From positions 1,984,001 to 2,048,000 of the forward strand of contig JAJEKV010000026.1 of NCBI GenBank assembly GCA_021234155.1: 64,000 nucleotides of DNA, in the 5' to 3' direction. Both the position numbers and the translations under genes were made by a program. The stretch is from Isoetes taiwanensis. Taxonomy: Eukaryota > Streptophyta > Lycopodiopsida > Isoetales > Isoetaceae. Of this stretch, positions 1 to 11,699 are shown one piece after another; position 1 is the first letter of the stretch; every line of letters begins with the position of its first letter. The notes below the pieces were generated by a model. It searched no databases and was not told the origin of the DNA. It was given only the letters and a program-made list of their open reading frames with translations.

Positions 1-515
1 CTGCTTTGAATCAATCTCCTCCGTCGAATCTCCTTCTCTGCTCTCCACTTCCTCTGCCCCATTCCGGCGAGATCAGCTCTACTCTCCACTTCCTCTCCGA
101 TTGGATTTGGCAGAAGATTGGATTGGATTGGCTCGCGATTCCGGCTGAGCGGGAGATGTTTGGCGGATTGGAAGATTGTGTGGTGCTTCTCCAGATGCTG
201 CTATGTACCTGCCTGCAGTGGATTTCGGCTCAGCAGGACGTGTTTAGTGGATGGACCCAGCCCCCGAATTCTCTCATCTTTAGGTCTGGCTATGGCTGAT
301 TCCAGGCCCATTGCGGCACTACCAAAACCCTTCCCTGTCGAAACGGCCCCTTGGGTCCCAAGGTCAAATTTCTTTCTCTGACTCCGGCGCTCTGTTCTTC
401 TCGCCTCCTTTCCCCATACTTCTGGATCAGCGAATTTTGTATATCCTTGGATCGATCTTCGTCCTCATTGCCGGATTTGCGCTTGAAGCTGAATGCCTTC
501 TTTCGAAGGTAAGTT
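1..515 (+). other. possible 5' exon or UTR of an unseen gene
   Basis: The stretch is C/T-rich, as plant 5' UTRs often are. It ends near 509 in a good donor context (AAG followed by GTAAGT). Short open frames are present, but none resembles a known protein. No downstream coding exon is recognisable in the next 2 kb, so a spliced leader exon is an inference. It could equally be a decayed promoter region. Confidence 0.25.
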
Positions 516-2570
516 CGTGGTTAAAATTTTGATTTAGAAAGCAACGTTCAGGCTCTGGGTTCTACCAACAACATTTTGATCTCCATTGAACAACTCTAGG
601 TGATTACCAGTCATGGACAATGTCTGACGCTATTATTAAAGCCTGGTCCTTCGTTGCTCAGAAATAGACACCAAAAACTCCCTTAGAAAGACTGTAAGAG
701 AACTCCATGTGTTTACATGAGTGATACAGAGCAGAGGGCCAAGTTTTTTTTCATCATATTGAGATTGTTGTTTCAAAAAACCGTGTATACAAAAGGTTGG
801 GACCATGTCATTTTCGCAGCGGCCAGGGGGGAAGAGAAACGTTTGCGGCGGCCGCTAGGCCGCCGCGATAAGTTTCTTGTAAGAACAATAGTAATAGTGC
901 CCAACATTGTTGGGTATAGGTTAAGAATGTGTAAATAACGTTGAAGAGAAAGATGGGATGCCTTAACGAATTGATTTTAGCTCAACATTCCTTCCTTAAT
1001 CATTAAGAATCTCTAGCACTTACAGGAAATTCTGGAATAGCTTTTAAGAACATAGCATATTCTAAGGCTCTTTCCTTTTGCTCCAGTCCTTAATCTTTGA
1101 CAAAATAATAACGATAATATTCATCCATGTTGAAGTAAAGTACCCTCTTTGCACTTTGAAGATTACTGTTTTTACACGTAGAAGATCAAGGTAGAGAGAT
1201 ACACTGTTATTGTTCTTGGCATTGTTGTGTTGAGAATATCCCCCCTTGCCTATGCCAAAGTCATGTTGTTGTCTAATCTAGCAACAACATTAACCCAACC
1301 CCAATATCGTAGTTAATCGTATTAAAACCCTTGCCAAGGTTTTGATTCATGACAGACGCGCACACACGCAAACACAATAATTTTACTAATAAACCAGGCC
1401 CATTGGTTTTCAATTGATGTTGGACTGACATTGGGAACATGTTTGCCTTTGAGCCCTTTTCCTAATATTCAACATGAGAGAGTTGTTTATAAAGACTTTT
1501 ACAACTAAGGTTGTAATATGAGGTTTTTTTGTGCATTTGGCTTTTGTGACCCTCGCATTATAGATTATTTTGTGACCAAAGTGTTCTAAACATTTTTTTG
1601 TATATCATCCAGCCACGTGTAGACGATAAATACCAACTCATGAATTTCAACGTGAAACAAATGTTTGTTTCTTTTTCTTAATTTTCTTGTAATGTTAGGT
1701 AGTTTATTTTCTATATGAAGAATGTATGGACAATAAAATGCACTTTACATGTTACCTCATCGGCATTATGCCTCCAAATGTAGATGGTATTATAGAAGAG
1801 ATAGCATGGTTTTGTACCAGTTATCCCAAATTGGAAGAGTCAGTTACATGTTTTTTTATCATTTGAACTTTCCATTTTCTCATATTTACGCGTTTTGCTT
1901 ATGGGGGACGTTGTACATCTTTTTCGCCATACTTTCTCATCATTTGTCATAGAGCTTATTTTGGCCATATATTCTAGCTCTCTTCATCCATGAATACCGT
2001 AAGAAAATAGTTATCACAGACTACTTTTGTTCCATTGTGAATATTGGTCCCTAGACACTTCAGCTCTTTCTTGCATAGTCATCCTAAAATTCATTAAATA
2101 TTCTGTCTTAAAGTACTGTCAAATTTCATTCAACCTTGCATTTTCATCTCTCCTCTGTAAATGTATGCCAATACAATATAACAAATTGTTTGCGAAAATG
2201 TTGTTTGCAAATGTGCAGAGTCGTCGTATATGAAGTGGAATGGCAATAACAAGATTTAGGTCATGTGACTCGTATCATCTCACAATACGGCTGATCAGCA
2301 ATATTGCGTATTTTAATCTAGTATTTATCACCCAGAATATTGCAATGACGTATTATTAAAAGCCATGTGCAGATTATTATGCCACAAAAGACAAGCTACT
2401 GATGCTCTTCATTCCATCTTATATTATAATGTTATAGATTGTGTCCTAAACCACGCACTAGATCTGATGGTTGAGGATCTGATCAACAAACAGTGAATAT
2501 TATATGTGCTCATTTTCAACCAAAATTTCATCTTGACCATTGCTTCAATAAGATTCACTCAATCTGACAG
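516..2570. other. AT-rich noncoding stretch, nothing recognised
   Basis: The sequence is AT-rich with stops in all frames and only short open frames of low-complexity composition. I see no domain motif, terminal repeat or tandem array. It may be intronic or intergenic. Confidence 0.5.
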
Positions 2571-3480
2571 TCAAATGGAAAAGGGAAAAAGGGAAGAGAA
2601 AAGCGAAAGGAGAAAAAGGAAAAGAGAGGGGGAAAATGAGAAAAGGAAAAAGGAGGGGGAAAGGGGATACGGGAAAAGGGCAAAAGGAAAGGGAATGGAA
2701 AGGTGCATGGGAAAAGGAAAAGGGAAAAGAAAAGGGGGAGGAGGGGAGAGAGCAAAAAAGGACACTGAGAAAGGAGAAGAAAAAAAGGCGGGGAATGGTA
2801 GAAAAGAGAAGGGAAAAGGGACATGAGAACAAGGGGAAGAGAAAATGAGAGGGAAGAAGGACAGGGAAATTAAAAAAGGAGGGGAAAAGAGAAGGGAAAA
2901 AGAGTGGGGAAAAGAGGAAAAGAGAAGGGAAAATAAAGGAAGAGAGAAAGGGTGAGAAAAGGGGAGAAGGGAAAAAAAGACAAAGGGAGGCGGAAAGGAA
3001 GGAAGGAAGGAAAAAGGCCATGAGGAAAAGGGAAGAGGGAAAGAGTGGGCAAAGGGAAGGAAAAAAGCATTGTCAAAAGGGGAAGAGAAAAAAAGGTGGG
3101 GAAAAGAGAAGGGAAAAAGGGTATGAGAAAAAAGGAAGCAAAAAGAGAAAAGAAAAAGGAAGGTGGAGAGGAGGAAATGGAAGGGAAAAAAGGAGAAGAG
3201 AGAAATAGTTGAGAGAGGAGGAAAAGGGAAGGGAAAGGACACCGGTAAAAGGGAAATAAAAAAGGGAACAAAGGGGATAGAAGAAAGGGAAAATAGGAAA
3301 ACGTAAAAGGAAAAAAGGAATGTGAAAAGGGGCGGAAAAACAAAAAGGGGGAAATGGAAAAAGGGAGAAAGGAAAAGCGGGGAGTGGGAAAATAGAAAAG
3401 GGAAAAAATAGGAAAAGGAGAAAAGTGAATGGGAGAAAGGGAAGCATGGTGAAAGGCAAAGGGAAACGGCAAAAGGTCGC
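2571..3480. repeat. homopurine (GGGAAA-rich) repeat block, copy 1
   Basis: About 900 bp in which the + strand is almost entirely A and G, built from degenerate GGGAAAA and GGAAAG words. Parts of it, notably 3160-3470, are clearly homologous to 54313-54630, sharing runs such as GAAAAGCGGGGAGTGGGAAA. It is therefore a dispersed repeat and not just a microsatellite. The long open frames on both strands (Phe/Ser/Pro-rich on -, Lys/Glu/Gly-rich on +) follow from strand bias and are not genes. Long homopurine-homopyrimidine tracts can form triplex (H-DNA); that is general knowledge, not shown here. Confidence 0.85.
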
Positions 3481-4109
3481 TATGCCCAACAACACTGGAC
3501 TCCATTTCTAGTATAAAAATAATGTATTCCAACAATGGCAATAAAACAACAAGCAGTATACAAAATCAACCGATACTACGTATGCATGCCGATATAGTAC
3601 CTACGAAAATATTTGGGGGATATTAGAGAGCCTTAAATTCAGCCTCAAGAAACTATCACTTATACCTTCACTAAGATTGCAGCAAATGCAGGTTGGTCGG
3701 TCTAGAGGCAGAATATCTTTTGGCAGTATTGTACAACATGTACGTAGAGGCCAGACCCCGTGATGGTCTTCCAACATTGTTTTAGATGCAGGAACTAAAT
3801 ACATCATTGCAAAGGTTTATCTGTGTAGCTAAAGAAAGAAGAAAGAGCAAGGCATCCTGATAAACTACCTGAGTAATCATGCAGTAATGAAATGGGCAAT
3901 TTAATTCCTTTGCCAATAGGTTTGTAAACTCTAACTGAATGTTGCACCCAATCTCTGTCTGCAAGCATCATTTAGTGCAATCTATAGTAGCAGCCAGTCA
4001 CGCCATGCCGTTTTTGTTGCATATAATAAGTAGAAGAGCGTTTTCAAGCTTCAAGTACAACAAAGCACCTGCATTGAGGTCTCCCATCTTAGCCCCTCCA
4101 TCTTATTCT
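3481..4109. other. noncoding stretch, nothing recognised
   Basis: Short open frames on both strands show no recognisable domain. The segment separates the homopurine block from the LINE remnant. Confidence 0.4.
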
Positions 4110-5062
4110 GCTATGGCTATTTGCCACCCCACCTGCTACAAAAAATGGCACAGGGCTAATATATTATTTGTTAGAGACCTTATTGATGAGAATGATAATT
4201 GGATTCCCTGGGAGGACATTAAGAAGAAAGTTGGGGGTGGGATGACTAACAGATCCATTTATAAACAGGTTGTTCAAACTTATTCTCCTGTGCTGGGAAA
4301 GGATGGCAAGGGTGAGAGCCACTCTCCACTAAATTGGTTTTTCAAGGTGAAGAGAAGTTACAAGGTTTCCAAAATCTATCATGCTTGCCTTCCTATGAAA
4401 AGAAGGAAACATTCTGCCCTTCAGGGTCTCTCCCCCAAAAACTTTAAGAAGATCCTTCTTTCCAATTGGAAATCTTACTCCTGCCCTAAAATTAAGGTGT
4501 TTGCTTGGCTGACTCTTCATAATGCCTTACTAAGTAACACAAATATGATTAAAAGGCAGTTTAAAAATGTTCCTAGCCCAATTTGTCCCCTTTGTAAAAG
4601 TCAAAATGAGTAAGTCCTCCATATTTTTACTTGTCCAAAAGTCCTTGGGTTCTGGCAGTGGTTATCTCAGATTGGATCCAAGCTGAATATCCCTGATTTG
4701 GATTCCATTACCAATATGGCTCAATTTTTCCATCTTCAGAATTCTCAGGTGAATTCAACCATCTTGCAGTTAGCCTTGTGGATTATCTGGAAACACAGGA
4801 ACAATGTGGCTTTGGCAAATAGGAGGTGTGATCTTAATTGGATGAAGCTCAACTTTCAGTTTGAGCTTGTTAGGTGTGCTTTGGCCCATAGGGCTTCAAA
4901 ATTGGAGAAATATGATACAGATTGGCTGCCTTGGGGGTCTTTTAAGTCTGACTTCTTTGTTGTTAAGTTTGACTCCCTCATTGATCAAAGTTCTTTTGTG
5001 GATTGCAGCATTCTTGAACAGTGTGGTACAGGTTTTCAGGGGGACCACGCTACCGGATGATG
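4110..5062 (+). pseudogene. LINE ORF2 C-terminal fragment (zf-RVT region), with in-frame stop
   Basis: The reading frame runs from about 4110 to 5060 with a single internal TAA at 4611-4613; the frame before and after it is the same. It encodes the part of plant LINE ORF2 that follows the reverse transcriptase. A 'YKKWHRANILFVRDLIDEN' segment precedes the zf-RVT region. The zinc-finger-like pattern CPLC, then the stop, then HIFTCPKVLGFW is followed by a segment resembling LALWIIWKHRNN. No reverse transcriptase or endonuclease domain remains upstream, so this is a broken 5'-truncated copy. The open frame begins earlier, at 3939, but that part has no LINE similarity I can recognise. Family assignment is by motif only. 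Confidence 0.75.
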
Positions 5063-5353
5063 TCCCTGTTCATCACTCAGGAACTCCAAGGCAAGCTGTA
5101 AGGGCAACCTTCAGGATTAAATTTCTTCTTAAGGAGGCTTACAATGCACATGTCGAACCGCCGTTCTGTGCCTTCCTTGCATGCCCAGTTGCACGATGTC
5201 TAGCTTGTTCCGAGCCATCGCGAGGGGGCAAGTTTGAAACTGGTGCCCAAGGAGGGTTTTTTTGTTCTCTCTCTTGGGATCTCTCTTTGGACCCTCGACA
5301 AAACCCTGCACGCAAGCTCTCGACCACTTCCGAGGCAGGGAAGGCTGCCAAAA

Positions 5354-5384
5354 CCTAAACCCTACAGATTTAGTAGGGTTTAGG
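5354..5384. other. telomere-motif hairpin (CCCTAAA/TTTAGGG inverted repeat)
   Basis: The arms CCTAAACCCTAC and GTAGGGTTTAGG are perfect inverted complements of 12 bp around a 7-nt loop. The arms contain the plant telomere heptamer TTTAGGG and its complement. It occurs once in each 660-bp unit. Confidence 0.8.
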
Positions 5385-6017
5385 TGTCAGGGCAACAAAA
5401 CTGCACCATCTCCTAATCCCACCGTTCAAATGGCAGCTCATATCCCATGAAACGTCTCCAAAAAGAAAAAATGGACATCCACTGCACGGATGTGCTAACC
5501 CCCAAATTTTCCCCTTTCTGACGTAAGGACGCGACGGGGAAATGGCGTGTTCCCACAGTTAAGCCTCCCTAGCGAGCTCGAAATGCAATTTTGACTTCAT
5601 GAATGAGTCCAAAGCATCCATTGTACTCTAGGGACCAATTATTATGACCATCTGTAACCAAACCCAGCTTGATATAGGAAATTATTCGACCTTCCATCCA
5701 ACTCCTTGGCTAGCATGGTAGTCTATACATAGCATATATCCGAAAGTTTGATCAATCCTCTGCCCCTCAAACATGTGTCCTGGAGTAACTCTGGCCTTCT
5801 GGATGCAACTGCACAGTCGATCCGCCGTTCTGTGCCTTCCTTGCATGCCCAGTCGCACGATGTCTAGCTTGTTCCGAACCATCGCGAGGGGGCAAGTTTG
5901 AAACTGGTGCCCAAGGAGGGTTTTTTTGTTCTCTGTCTTGGGCTCTCTCTTTGGACCCTCGATAAAACCCTGCACGCAAGCTCTCGACCACTTCCGAGGC
6001 AGGGAAGGCTGCCAAAA

Positions 6018-6048
6018 CCTAAACCCTACAGATTTAGTAGGGTTTAGA
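6018..6048. other. telomere-motif hairpin, unit 2
   Basis: Same hairpin as at 5354; the last base of the right arm is changed (GTAGGGTTTAGA). Confidence 0.75.
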
Positions 6049-6420
6049 TGTCAGGGCAACAAAACTGCACCATCTCCTAATCCCACTGTTCAAATGGTAG
6101 CTCATATCCCATGAAACGTCTCCAAAAAGAAAAAATGGACATCCATTGCACGGATGTGCTAACCCCCAAATTTTCCCCTTTCTGACGTAAGGGCGCGACG
6201 GGGAAATGGCGTGTTCCCATAGTTAAGCCTCTATAGCGAGCTCGAAATGCAATTTTGACTTCATGAATGAGTCCAAAGCATCCATTGGACCAATTATTAT
6301 GACCATCTGTAACCAAACTCAGCTTGATATAGGAAACTATTCGACCTTCCATCCAACTCCTTGGCTAGCATGCTAGTCTATACATAGCATATATCCGAAC
6401 GTTTCAATCCTCTGCCCCTC

Positions 6421-7060
6421 AAACATTACCCTCCAAACATCGACATTACCCTCGGAACCACGTTTTGTGGGCAGAAGACCACCCTTTCTCCAAGAAGCGC
6501 CAAAGAAGCTCATGTCCAACACGTTCCTAGTCAATTGGCGTAAGAGATGGCTGCAGAATATTGTTATGTAGAGGGTTCGTGTTTCTTTCGTTGCCGAAAA
6601 TGACCGTATAACTTGGTCCCTAGGGTAATGTCACCATTCTGGACGACATGGCGACGTCGAATCTCCATTCCGGAGCCTTTGTACTGCTTGAACGACAAAA
6701 CACTTGGGTTTCTACATGGTCGAGCGCAGGACGCTTCACGGTTTGATAAGTTCTCCCGGACGGATCTTGGATTTTTTTGAACCTGCTCGAAGCAGCTTAC
6801 TTGAATGGTGGATTCAACGGTCGGATAGAGAAATCGAGCTCCGGGAGGGAGGGCATTGGCATTTGCCCGCCCGAAGGAGCACTGGTAGGAAAGGCTGCCT
6901 CAGCAACCTTTCTGAGGTTCTTCCCCTCGGGTCTGACCTCTTCCCTCTGGTGAGGAAGCCGCGCAAAGTCCTGGCCTGGTTCAATTTGGGGAAGGGTGTT
7001 AGCGCAAGATCCCTCTGTTCTATCCATTGCCAAACTCCTCTACCAAAAATTCCAAAGGTT
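6421..7060 (-). repeat. R1 dispersed repeat, copy A (inverted relative to 49.6-51.3 kb)
   Basis: The reverse complement of this stretch aligns with 49624-51290. One shared run is GGACATGAGCT followed by TTTGGCGCTTCTTGG, near 6500-6520 here and at 49645 and 50771 there. Another is the segment around ACACTTGG and CCTAGGG near 6610-6710, matching the region near 50590-50690. It is GC-richer than its surroundings. No transposase or reverse transcriptase motif is visible, so it is a noncoding repeat or a nonautonomous element of unknown class. Confidence 0.7.
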
Positions 7061-7244
7061 ATTATCATATTTCTTGCATAAAGTCCTAGTCATCATGTCC
7101 ATGTCACCACCATCTAGCCATGTCACCCAAAAATTGCCAACATCACCCAATGAAAAGACCAGAGATGGATATCTTTTCATTTTTGGCCTAGTCAAAACGT
7201 GGCCTTGCTTACTTGGCATGCCATGTCACCACTTGGAGTGCCTA
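7061..7244 (+). mobile_element. host element flanking the minisatellite, left part
   Basis: The stretch is rich in CATGTCACC words and ends in CTTGGCATGCCATGTCACC just before the array. A related stretch at 15890-15960 has GGCCTTGCTTACGTGGCATG but leads directly into the right-hand flank with no array between. This suggests the array grew inside an older element. Confidence 0.5.
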
Positions 7245-7740
7245 GGTGGCATGTTGGAGCCCACATGGCATGTTTGAGCCACCTTGGCATGTTGGAGCCC
7301 GCGTGGCATGTTTGAGCCACCTTGGCATGTTTGTGCCACCTTGGCATGTTTGAGCCAAGGTGGCATGTTGGAGCCTAGGTGGCATGTTTGAGCCACGTTG
7401 GCATGTTGGAGCCTAGGTGGCATGTTGTGAGCCACCTTGGCATGTACTTGAACCTAGGTGGCATGTTGGATCCCAGGTGGCATGTTTGAGCCACCATCCC
7501 ATGCTTGAGCCATCTTGGCAAGTTGGATCTTAGGTGGCATGTTTGAGCCACCTTGGCTTGTTGGAGCCTAGGTGGCATGTTGGAGCACATGTGGCATGTT
7601 TGAGCCACCTTCGCATGTTTGAGCCTAGGTGGCATGTTGGAGCCCGCGTGGCATGTTAGAGCCAGTGTGGCATGTTGGAGCCACCTTGGCATGTTGGAGT
7701 CACCTTGGTGGCATGTTTGAGCCTAGATGACATGTTTGAG
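7245..7740 (+). repeat. 19-bp minisatellite array 1 (about 26 monomers)
   Basis: Degenerate 19-bp monomers alternate between GCATGTTGGAGCCTAGGTG and GCATGTTTGAGCCACCTTG, giving a 38-bp higher-order pattern. Three monomers make 57 bp, that is 19 codons, so open frames of 60-170 codons arise in the array by chance. They encode repetitive MPPRLKHAKVAQTCHLGSN-like peptides and are not genes. The array is duplicated at 22057-22555. Confidence 0.95.
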
Positions 7741-9052
7741 CCAAGTGGACAGAAAATTTGTCTATTGCACATCCCTATGGCGGAGAAAGTTATGCACACA
7801 CAAATGATGATATCTTGAGTGTTTTTCAACATTTATGACTGATATTTGAAATGACTATCATTGGTGCAGAGTGGCAATGCAGAGTGGAATAGTGGCACAC
7901 GAGATATATGAGTCTAGTCCCCAAAATGTAGAGCTTTGTCAAGGGTGAAAGTTAAAAAATAGGCATGACTAGTAAAGGTGTGCCCGACGTTGCTATACAT
8001 AACTAAGAGTGTGTTTTATGGGCCTTTGATTGAGGACTCCTTGCTCAATGCGGATATGGTCTCAGTTTATGAGTTGGGCGTTAGTACAAAAAGGACTAAA
8101 TGGTAGAAATTTATCACTTTAGCATTACCACACCATACCAATATCTAAAAGCATATGGGCTAATCTTTTTTTCTCCCTATTTTCTACATTCATTCTTTCT
8201 ATATATGACCTTCAATGACATTTGAATTTGACTTAGTTGTAGATGTAATAAGTTGCAAGTTTGAAAACCTTCTTTTTAAGTTTTTGGAGTTTTCACTTTT
8301 AAAACCATAGTCCATAGGCTCCTTTTAATACTTTAGCATGTCTCAATTGCTTCATAATGGAATGAGAAATGCATAAGCGAATCTCATGCAAATGAAAAAC
8401 ATACACCTGCAAGCCAAGAACAAAACTTTGACTCAAACAAAGTGCTTAAGTAGGCACGTATCCATACAACATCTCTTGTTTCTATGGCATTACCCCAGAC
8501 AACTAAACCCATAAAACTGCACATACGACACAACCCATAAAATTGCAATGTTTCGCAAAATACTTGCATCACATTTATATTTTAAAGCTTAGCTAAGATA
8601 CAGTATACATGACCTAGATAGTGGGCAAAAAAAAAGGCATGGCAGACTCATTTCGAAGGAATTAACTTTATACCATGCTATTAGCTCTACGGAAAAGAAG
8701 CTCAATTGCTCAAATCCATTTCTACAAAATTGAATTCATATCAAAATGGGTACCAATTAACAATGTCAAAAATTGGAAAAAAAATGCCATTTGCATGAGT
8801 TAGCTAACGGACAAAAAGTTTTTGTGTAAGTTGAAACTTTCATGAGCTTGTGAATTAACTGGTCCATTGGCAAAATTTCTTTAAGATAAGAGTAGAGCAC
8901 TCTATGGGCTAGAGTGGAAACAAGCTTGACCTTATTGAGACAAACATGACATGTGCCCCAACATACACTTAGTACTAAATAAATGGTTTGCACAATTGAC
9001 TGTTACTTGGTGCAGCAAAAAAGAGGTGTAATAGTATCACATTCAACGGCCA
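7741..9052 (+). other. noncoding part of copy A, right flank of array 1
   Basis: At 7855-7900 lies the flank motif TGCAGAGTGGCAATGCAGAG, also seen at about 15991. The rest is AT-rich with only short open frames, mirrored at 22556-23860 in copy B. No gene is recognised. Confidence 0.55.
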
Positions 9053-9140
9053 AGATAAGCGGCTGAGATCGTGATCCAAGTCCTGTGATAAGCGGCTGAG
9101 ATCGTGATCCATGTCCTGTGATAAGCGGCTGAGATTCTTG
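9053..9140 (+). repeat. 33-bp tandem repeat (copy A)
   Basis: The unit beginning GATAAGCGGCTGAGATCGTG is present about 2.5 times here and three times at 23861-23958. In copy A the third unit is cut short and joined directly to TTCTTGTTCTTTGCTCAG. That marks the point where about 506 bp present in copy B is missing. Confidence 0.85.
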
Positions 9141-10273
9141 TTCTTTGCTCAGTAATCTCTGTCTTGCTGTGGTCTGTTGGTTTATGCTGTGGTCTGTTGG
9201 TTTAGCCCATATTTCATTCTTGATGTAGATATCAGGTCGAAAGAAATAAAGCCCTGTTCCTTGCCATCGGAGACTGGGGCAAATTCGGCCTGCATACTGC
9301 CTGGCACTCTGGCAATTCTGTGCTCAAATCATTCTATCCCTTTTTTCCCTTTTGGCTTTGATGCGTTTGGTTCAAGGATCCGCCCCCTTTTCGATCTCCT
9401 TGTTTTATGCACCTTCTTGATTCGGCCATCAACATTCTACCTTCAGAACAGCTCTACTGCTGAAGAATTGGCATGGAGATTTTGTTGTACGCAGATGGGG
9501 AAGTGATTCAAGCTTTGCAATTTTGTATAGCAATGTCTACAGTGCTCTTTGCAAAAGCCATGGCATTCAGGTGCTTCAAGACAGTAAGGATGGATCATTC
9601 GATTATCCATGCCTTCAATGTCTTATCCTGATGTATGGCTAGCCCTTTTGAAAGGAAGCTTTTCAGAACTATGAGGGTGTGATGGTGTGAATGTATTGCC
9701 TTTGATCTCACATGTATCACCTCAAGCTTGATGTGTTTAAACTCAACTGCGCTCTGATACGCTGTGCGCGTATTATATATTTATGTACAGATGTTCTTGG
9801 CTGTTCTTGACATGTGACACCATGCATTGTAATATCAGATACATTGGAAATATCTATTTTCGTTATTCAATGGTTTTATGTGCATGTATTTTATTGGTAT
9901 TCAATGGTTCAGTCTTAGAAACAAGCACTTATATAGAGAGCCAAGACAAGGTACAAAGACATTGTCCGAAGACCAAGCCTTATTCCCAAGCCATGACATT
10001 CGATTCTGACCAGGATAACCTGTGCCAGACCTGGTTCAGTCTTAGAAACAAACACTTATATATTAAGAAAGCACTTAAATATATGCTCATTAGATAATGC
10101 CAAAACTCATTTGTTTGCTATTGCAATTATGCAATCTTTGTGACAACGAAAAAACTGCAATTCTTAAGTTTTGATGTTTCTTCAAAACTACATTAAAAAA
10201 AACATGTGTATGAGTACGAAAACAACACGTGGTTTCACTACAAACAATGAAAATAATGCGTCGACAATTGAAG
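9141..10273 (+). other. noncoding part of copy A with repeat-flanked 120-bp difference
   Basis: A 109-codon open frame (9177-9506) is kept in copy B at 24495-24824 with one residue changed. This reflects the recent duplication and no domain is recognised. At about 9909-10025 copy A has roughly 120 bp that copy B lacks. This extra stretch is bounded by direct copies of GGTTCAGTCTTAGAAACAA, as expected for duplication or deletion between short repeats. Confidence 0.5.
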
Positions 10274-10631
10274 GAAACTATGCTAACATTTTTACATATT
10301 GTTTCTAGCTGAAGACCACATCTAAAGGAAAACTATGCTAAATTTTTTACATATGCATTGTTTCTAGCTGAAGACCACATCTAAAAACCATACGTTGTTT
10401 TTTATTTGGGGGGAAAACCACGCATAAATTTATGCATTGTTTTCTCTAAAAACCATGGGTAAAAACTACATAGAAAAACACGCGTTGTTTTTGTCTAAAA
10501 AACCACGCATGGAAACTATGCATCTTTTGTGTGTGAAAAACTACATTAAAAAACTACTGTTGTTTCTAGCATTTTCGGAACAATAATATGGGTGGTCTTT
10601 GAGTGTTGTTTTATTGCAAAAACAACAGCAA
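10274..10631 (+). mobile_element. A/C-rich subterminal region of a CACTA-like element (copy A, terminus lost)
   Basis: Repeated AAAACTACA, AAACCACGCAT and inverted TTGTTTTT words fill this stretch. In copy B the same stretch continues to GAGCAGATTTTGGGGTTATAGTG-type sequence, whose complement starts CACTATAACCCC. In copy A it is cut off at CAACAGCAA and joined to minisatellite. Subterminal repeats and CACTA ends fit the CMC/EnSpm superfamily, but no transposase is present. Confidence 0.4.
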
Positions 10632-10639
10632 CACCTTGA

Positions 10640-11040
10640 CATATTTGAGCCTAGGTGGCATGTTGGAGACTAGGTGGCATGTTTGAGGCACCTTGGCATG
10701 TTGGAGCCTAGGTGGCATGTTTGAGCCTAGTTGGGAGGTGGCATGTTGGAGCCCATGTGGCATGTTTGAGCGACCTTGGCATGTTGGAGCCTATGTGGCA
10801 TGTTAGAGCCTGCATGGCATGTTTGAGCCACCTTGGCATGTTTGAGCCGAGGTGGCATGTTGGAGCCTAGGTGACATGTTTGAGCGACCTAGGCATGTTG
10901 GAGCCTAGGTGGCGTGTTGGAGCCCACGTGGCATATTGGAGCCCATGTGGCATGTTTGAGCCACCTTGGCATGTTTGAGCCACCTTGACATGTTGGAGCC
11001 CACATGGCATGTTAGAGTGGGTGTGGCATGTTTGAGTCCT
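10640..11040 (+). repeat. 19-bp minisatellite array 2
   Basis: Same monomers and orientation as array 1, about 21 units by length. It lies 0.7 kb from the oppositely oriented array 3, so the pair forms a large inverted repeat. The equivalent in copy B is the right part of the long array ending near 29440. Confidence 0.9.
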
Positions 11041-11269
11041 TCAAGAAATGCCTATATGATGCCAAACCAGTGTCTATCTTTGGTTCTTCGTATCAATGTG
11101 TCTTCGACAAATTGCCAAGTGATAGATGTCTTGAAGTTCACGCTCTACAAACTCTCACACACACATGTATGAAGTCAAATGCTAATGACTCTGTCAAGCA
11201 TGCATACAACTCTTTTATCCGCCATTTTGTGGCGGTAATAGCATGTGGAGAACTTGGTCATACATGGAT

Positions 11270-11587
11270 TCTTAGAAAACCCATAAAAAACCACACCTCA
11301 AAAAAACACTACCTTAAAAAACACCACCTTAAAAAAAACATCCCTTCAAAAAAACCATACCGCCTGAGAAAACAACACATCCTTAAAAAAGAAACTACAC
11401 CTCCTTAAGAAACCACACATTCTTAAAAAAAAAGCTACGGCTCCCTAAAAAAAACTACAGCATATCCTTGAAAAACCACACCTCCATATAACTACGTGTA
11501 GGTTTTTTCTAAATCTTCAAAAAAACAATCCGTATTTTGTTTTTGCTGTTGTTTTCAGCCATGGACCAAATGTTGGGGTTGTAGTGT
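11270..11587 (+). mobile_element. A/C-rich subterminal repeats and CACTA-like terminus (copy A)
   Basis: Degenerate repeats of AAACCACACCT and CTTAAAAAA type end at GGGGTTGTAGTG (11576-11587), whose complement is CACTACAACCCC. The identical terminus stands at 29982 in copy B. Duplication copies A and B diverge exactly at this motif, which argues that it is an element end. Confidence 0.45.
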
Positions 11588-11699
11588 GAGCATTATTTTA
11601 TATTGAACTTTTAGTTTTGACCAAAAGAACAAGAAAATAGTACCCAATCCAAAAGTACCTAGTGCAGGTACTTTGGCAGGTTCCAAAAATGGCAGAGTG

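Larger units (their letters stand above)
5150..6415 (+). repeat. tandem repeat, about 665-bp unit, two copies (copy A)
   Basis: The landmark CCGCCGTTCTGTGCCTTCC occurs at about 5158 and again at about 5823. The sequence between and after the two landmarks repeats with few changes. Each unit has the telomere-motif hairpin, the segment around TTTCCCCTTTCTGACGTAAG and the segment around GATATAGGAAA. The open frames seen on both strands recur unit by unit and have no recognisable domain. Copy B carries two and a partial third unit. Confidence 0.85.
5150..11587 (+). repeat. segmental duplication, copy A
   Basis: This segment recurs in the same orientation at about 19910-29982. Matching stretches keep a constant offset of 14812 bases (for example 7241 with 22053, and 8384 with 23196). 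The offset then changes at discrete insertions or deletions. Long runs differ by only scattered bases, so the duplication is recent relative to the other repeats. It contains tandem 660-bp units, an R1 element, two minisatellite arrays and A/C-rich termini. The right border is the motif GGGGTTGTAGTG at 11587, identical to the border of copy B. Confidence 0.85.

Noticed and set aside
2545-3541. Frames of 140-223 codons on the - strand and shorter ones on the + strand in the homopurine block
   Set aside because: They are Phe/Ser/Pro-rich or Lys/Glu/Gly-rich only because of purine strand bias. Stop codons are rare by composition.
5129-6114. Recurrent 60-97-codon frames on both strands of the 660-bp units
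   Set aside because: They recur with the repeat, lie in overlapping frames, and match no known domain.
9177-9506. 109-codon frame conserved in both duplication copies
   Set aside because: Conservation follows from a recent duplication. No domain is seen, and silent and replacement changes cannot be distinguished with one residue difference.
10237-10260. CACTACAAACAATG as a possible 5' CACTA end paired with 11587
   Set aside because: Only CACTACAA is shared with the complement of the right end, and the flanking 3-mers do not match. The word is AT-rich enough to be chance.
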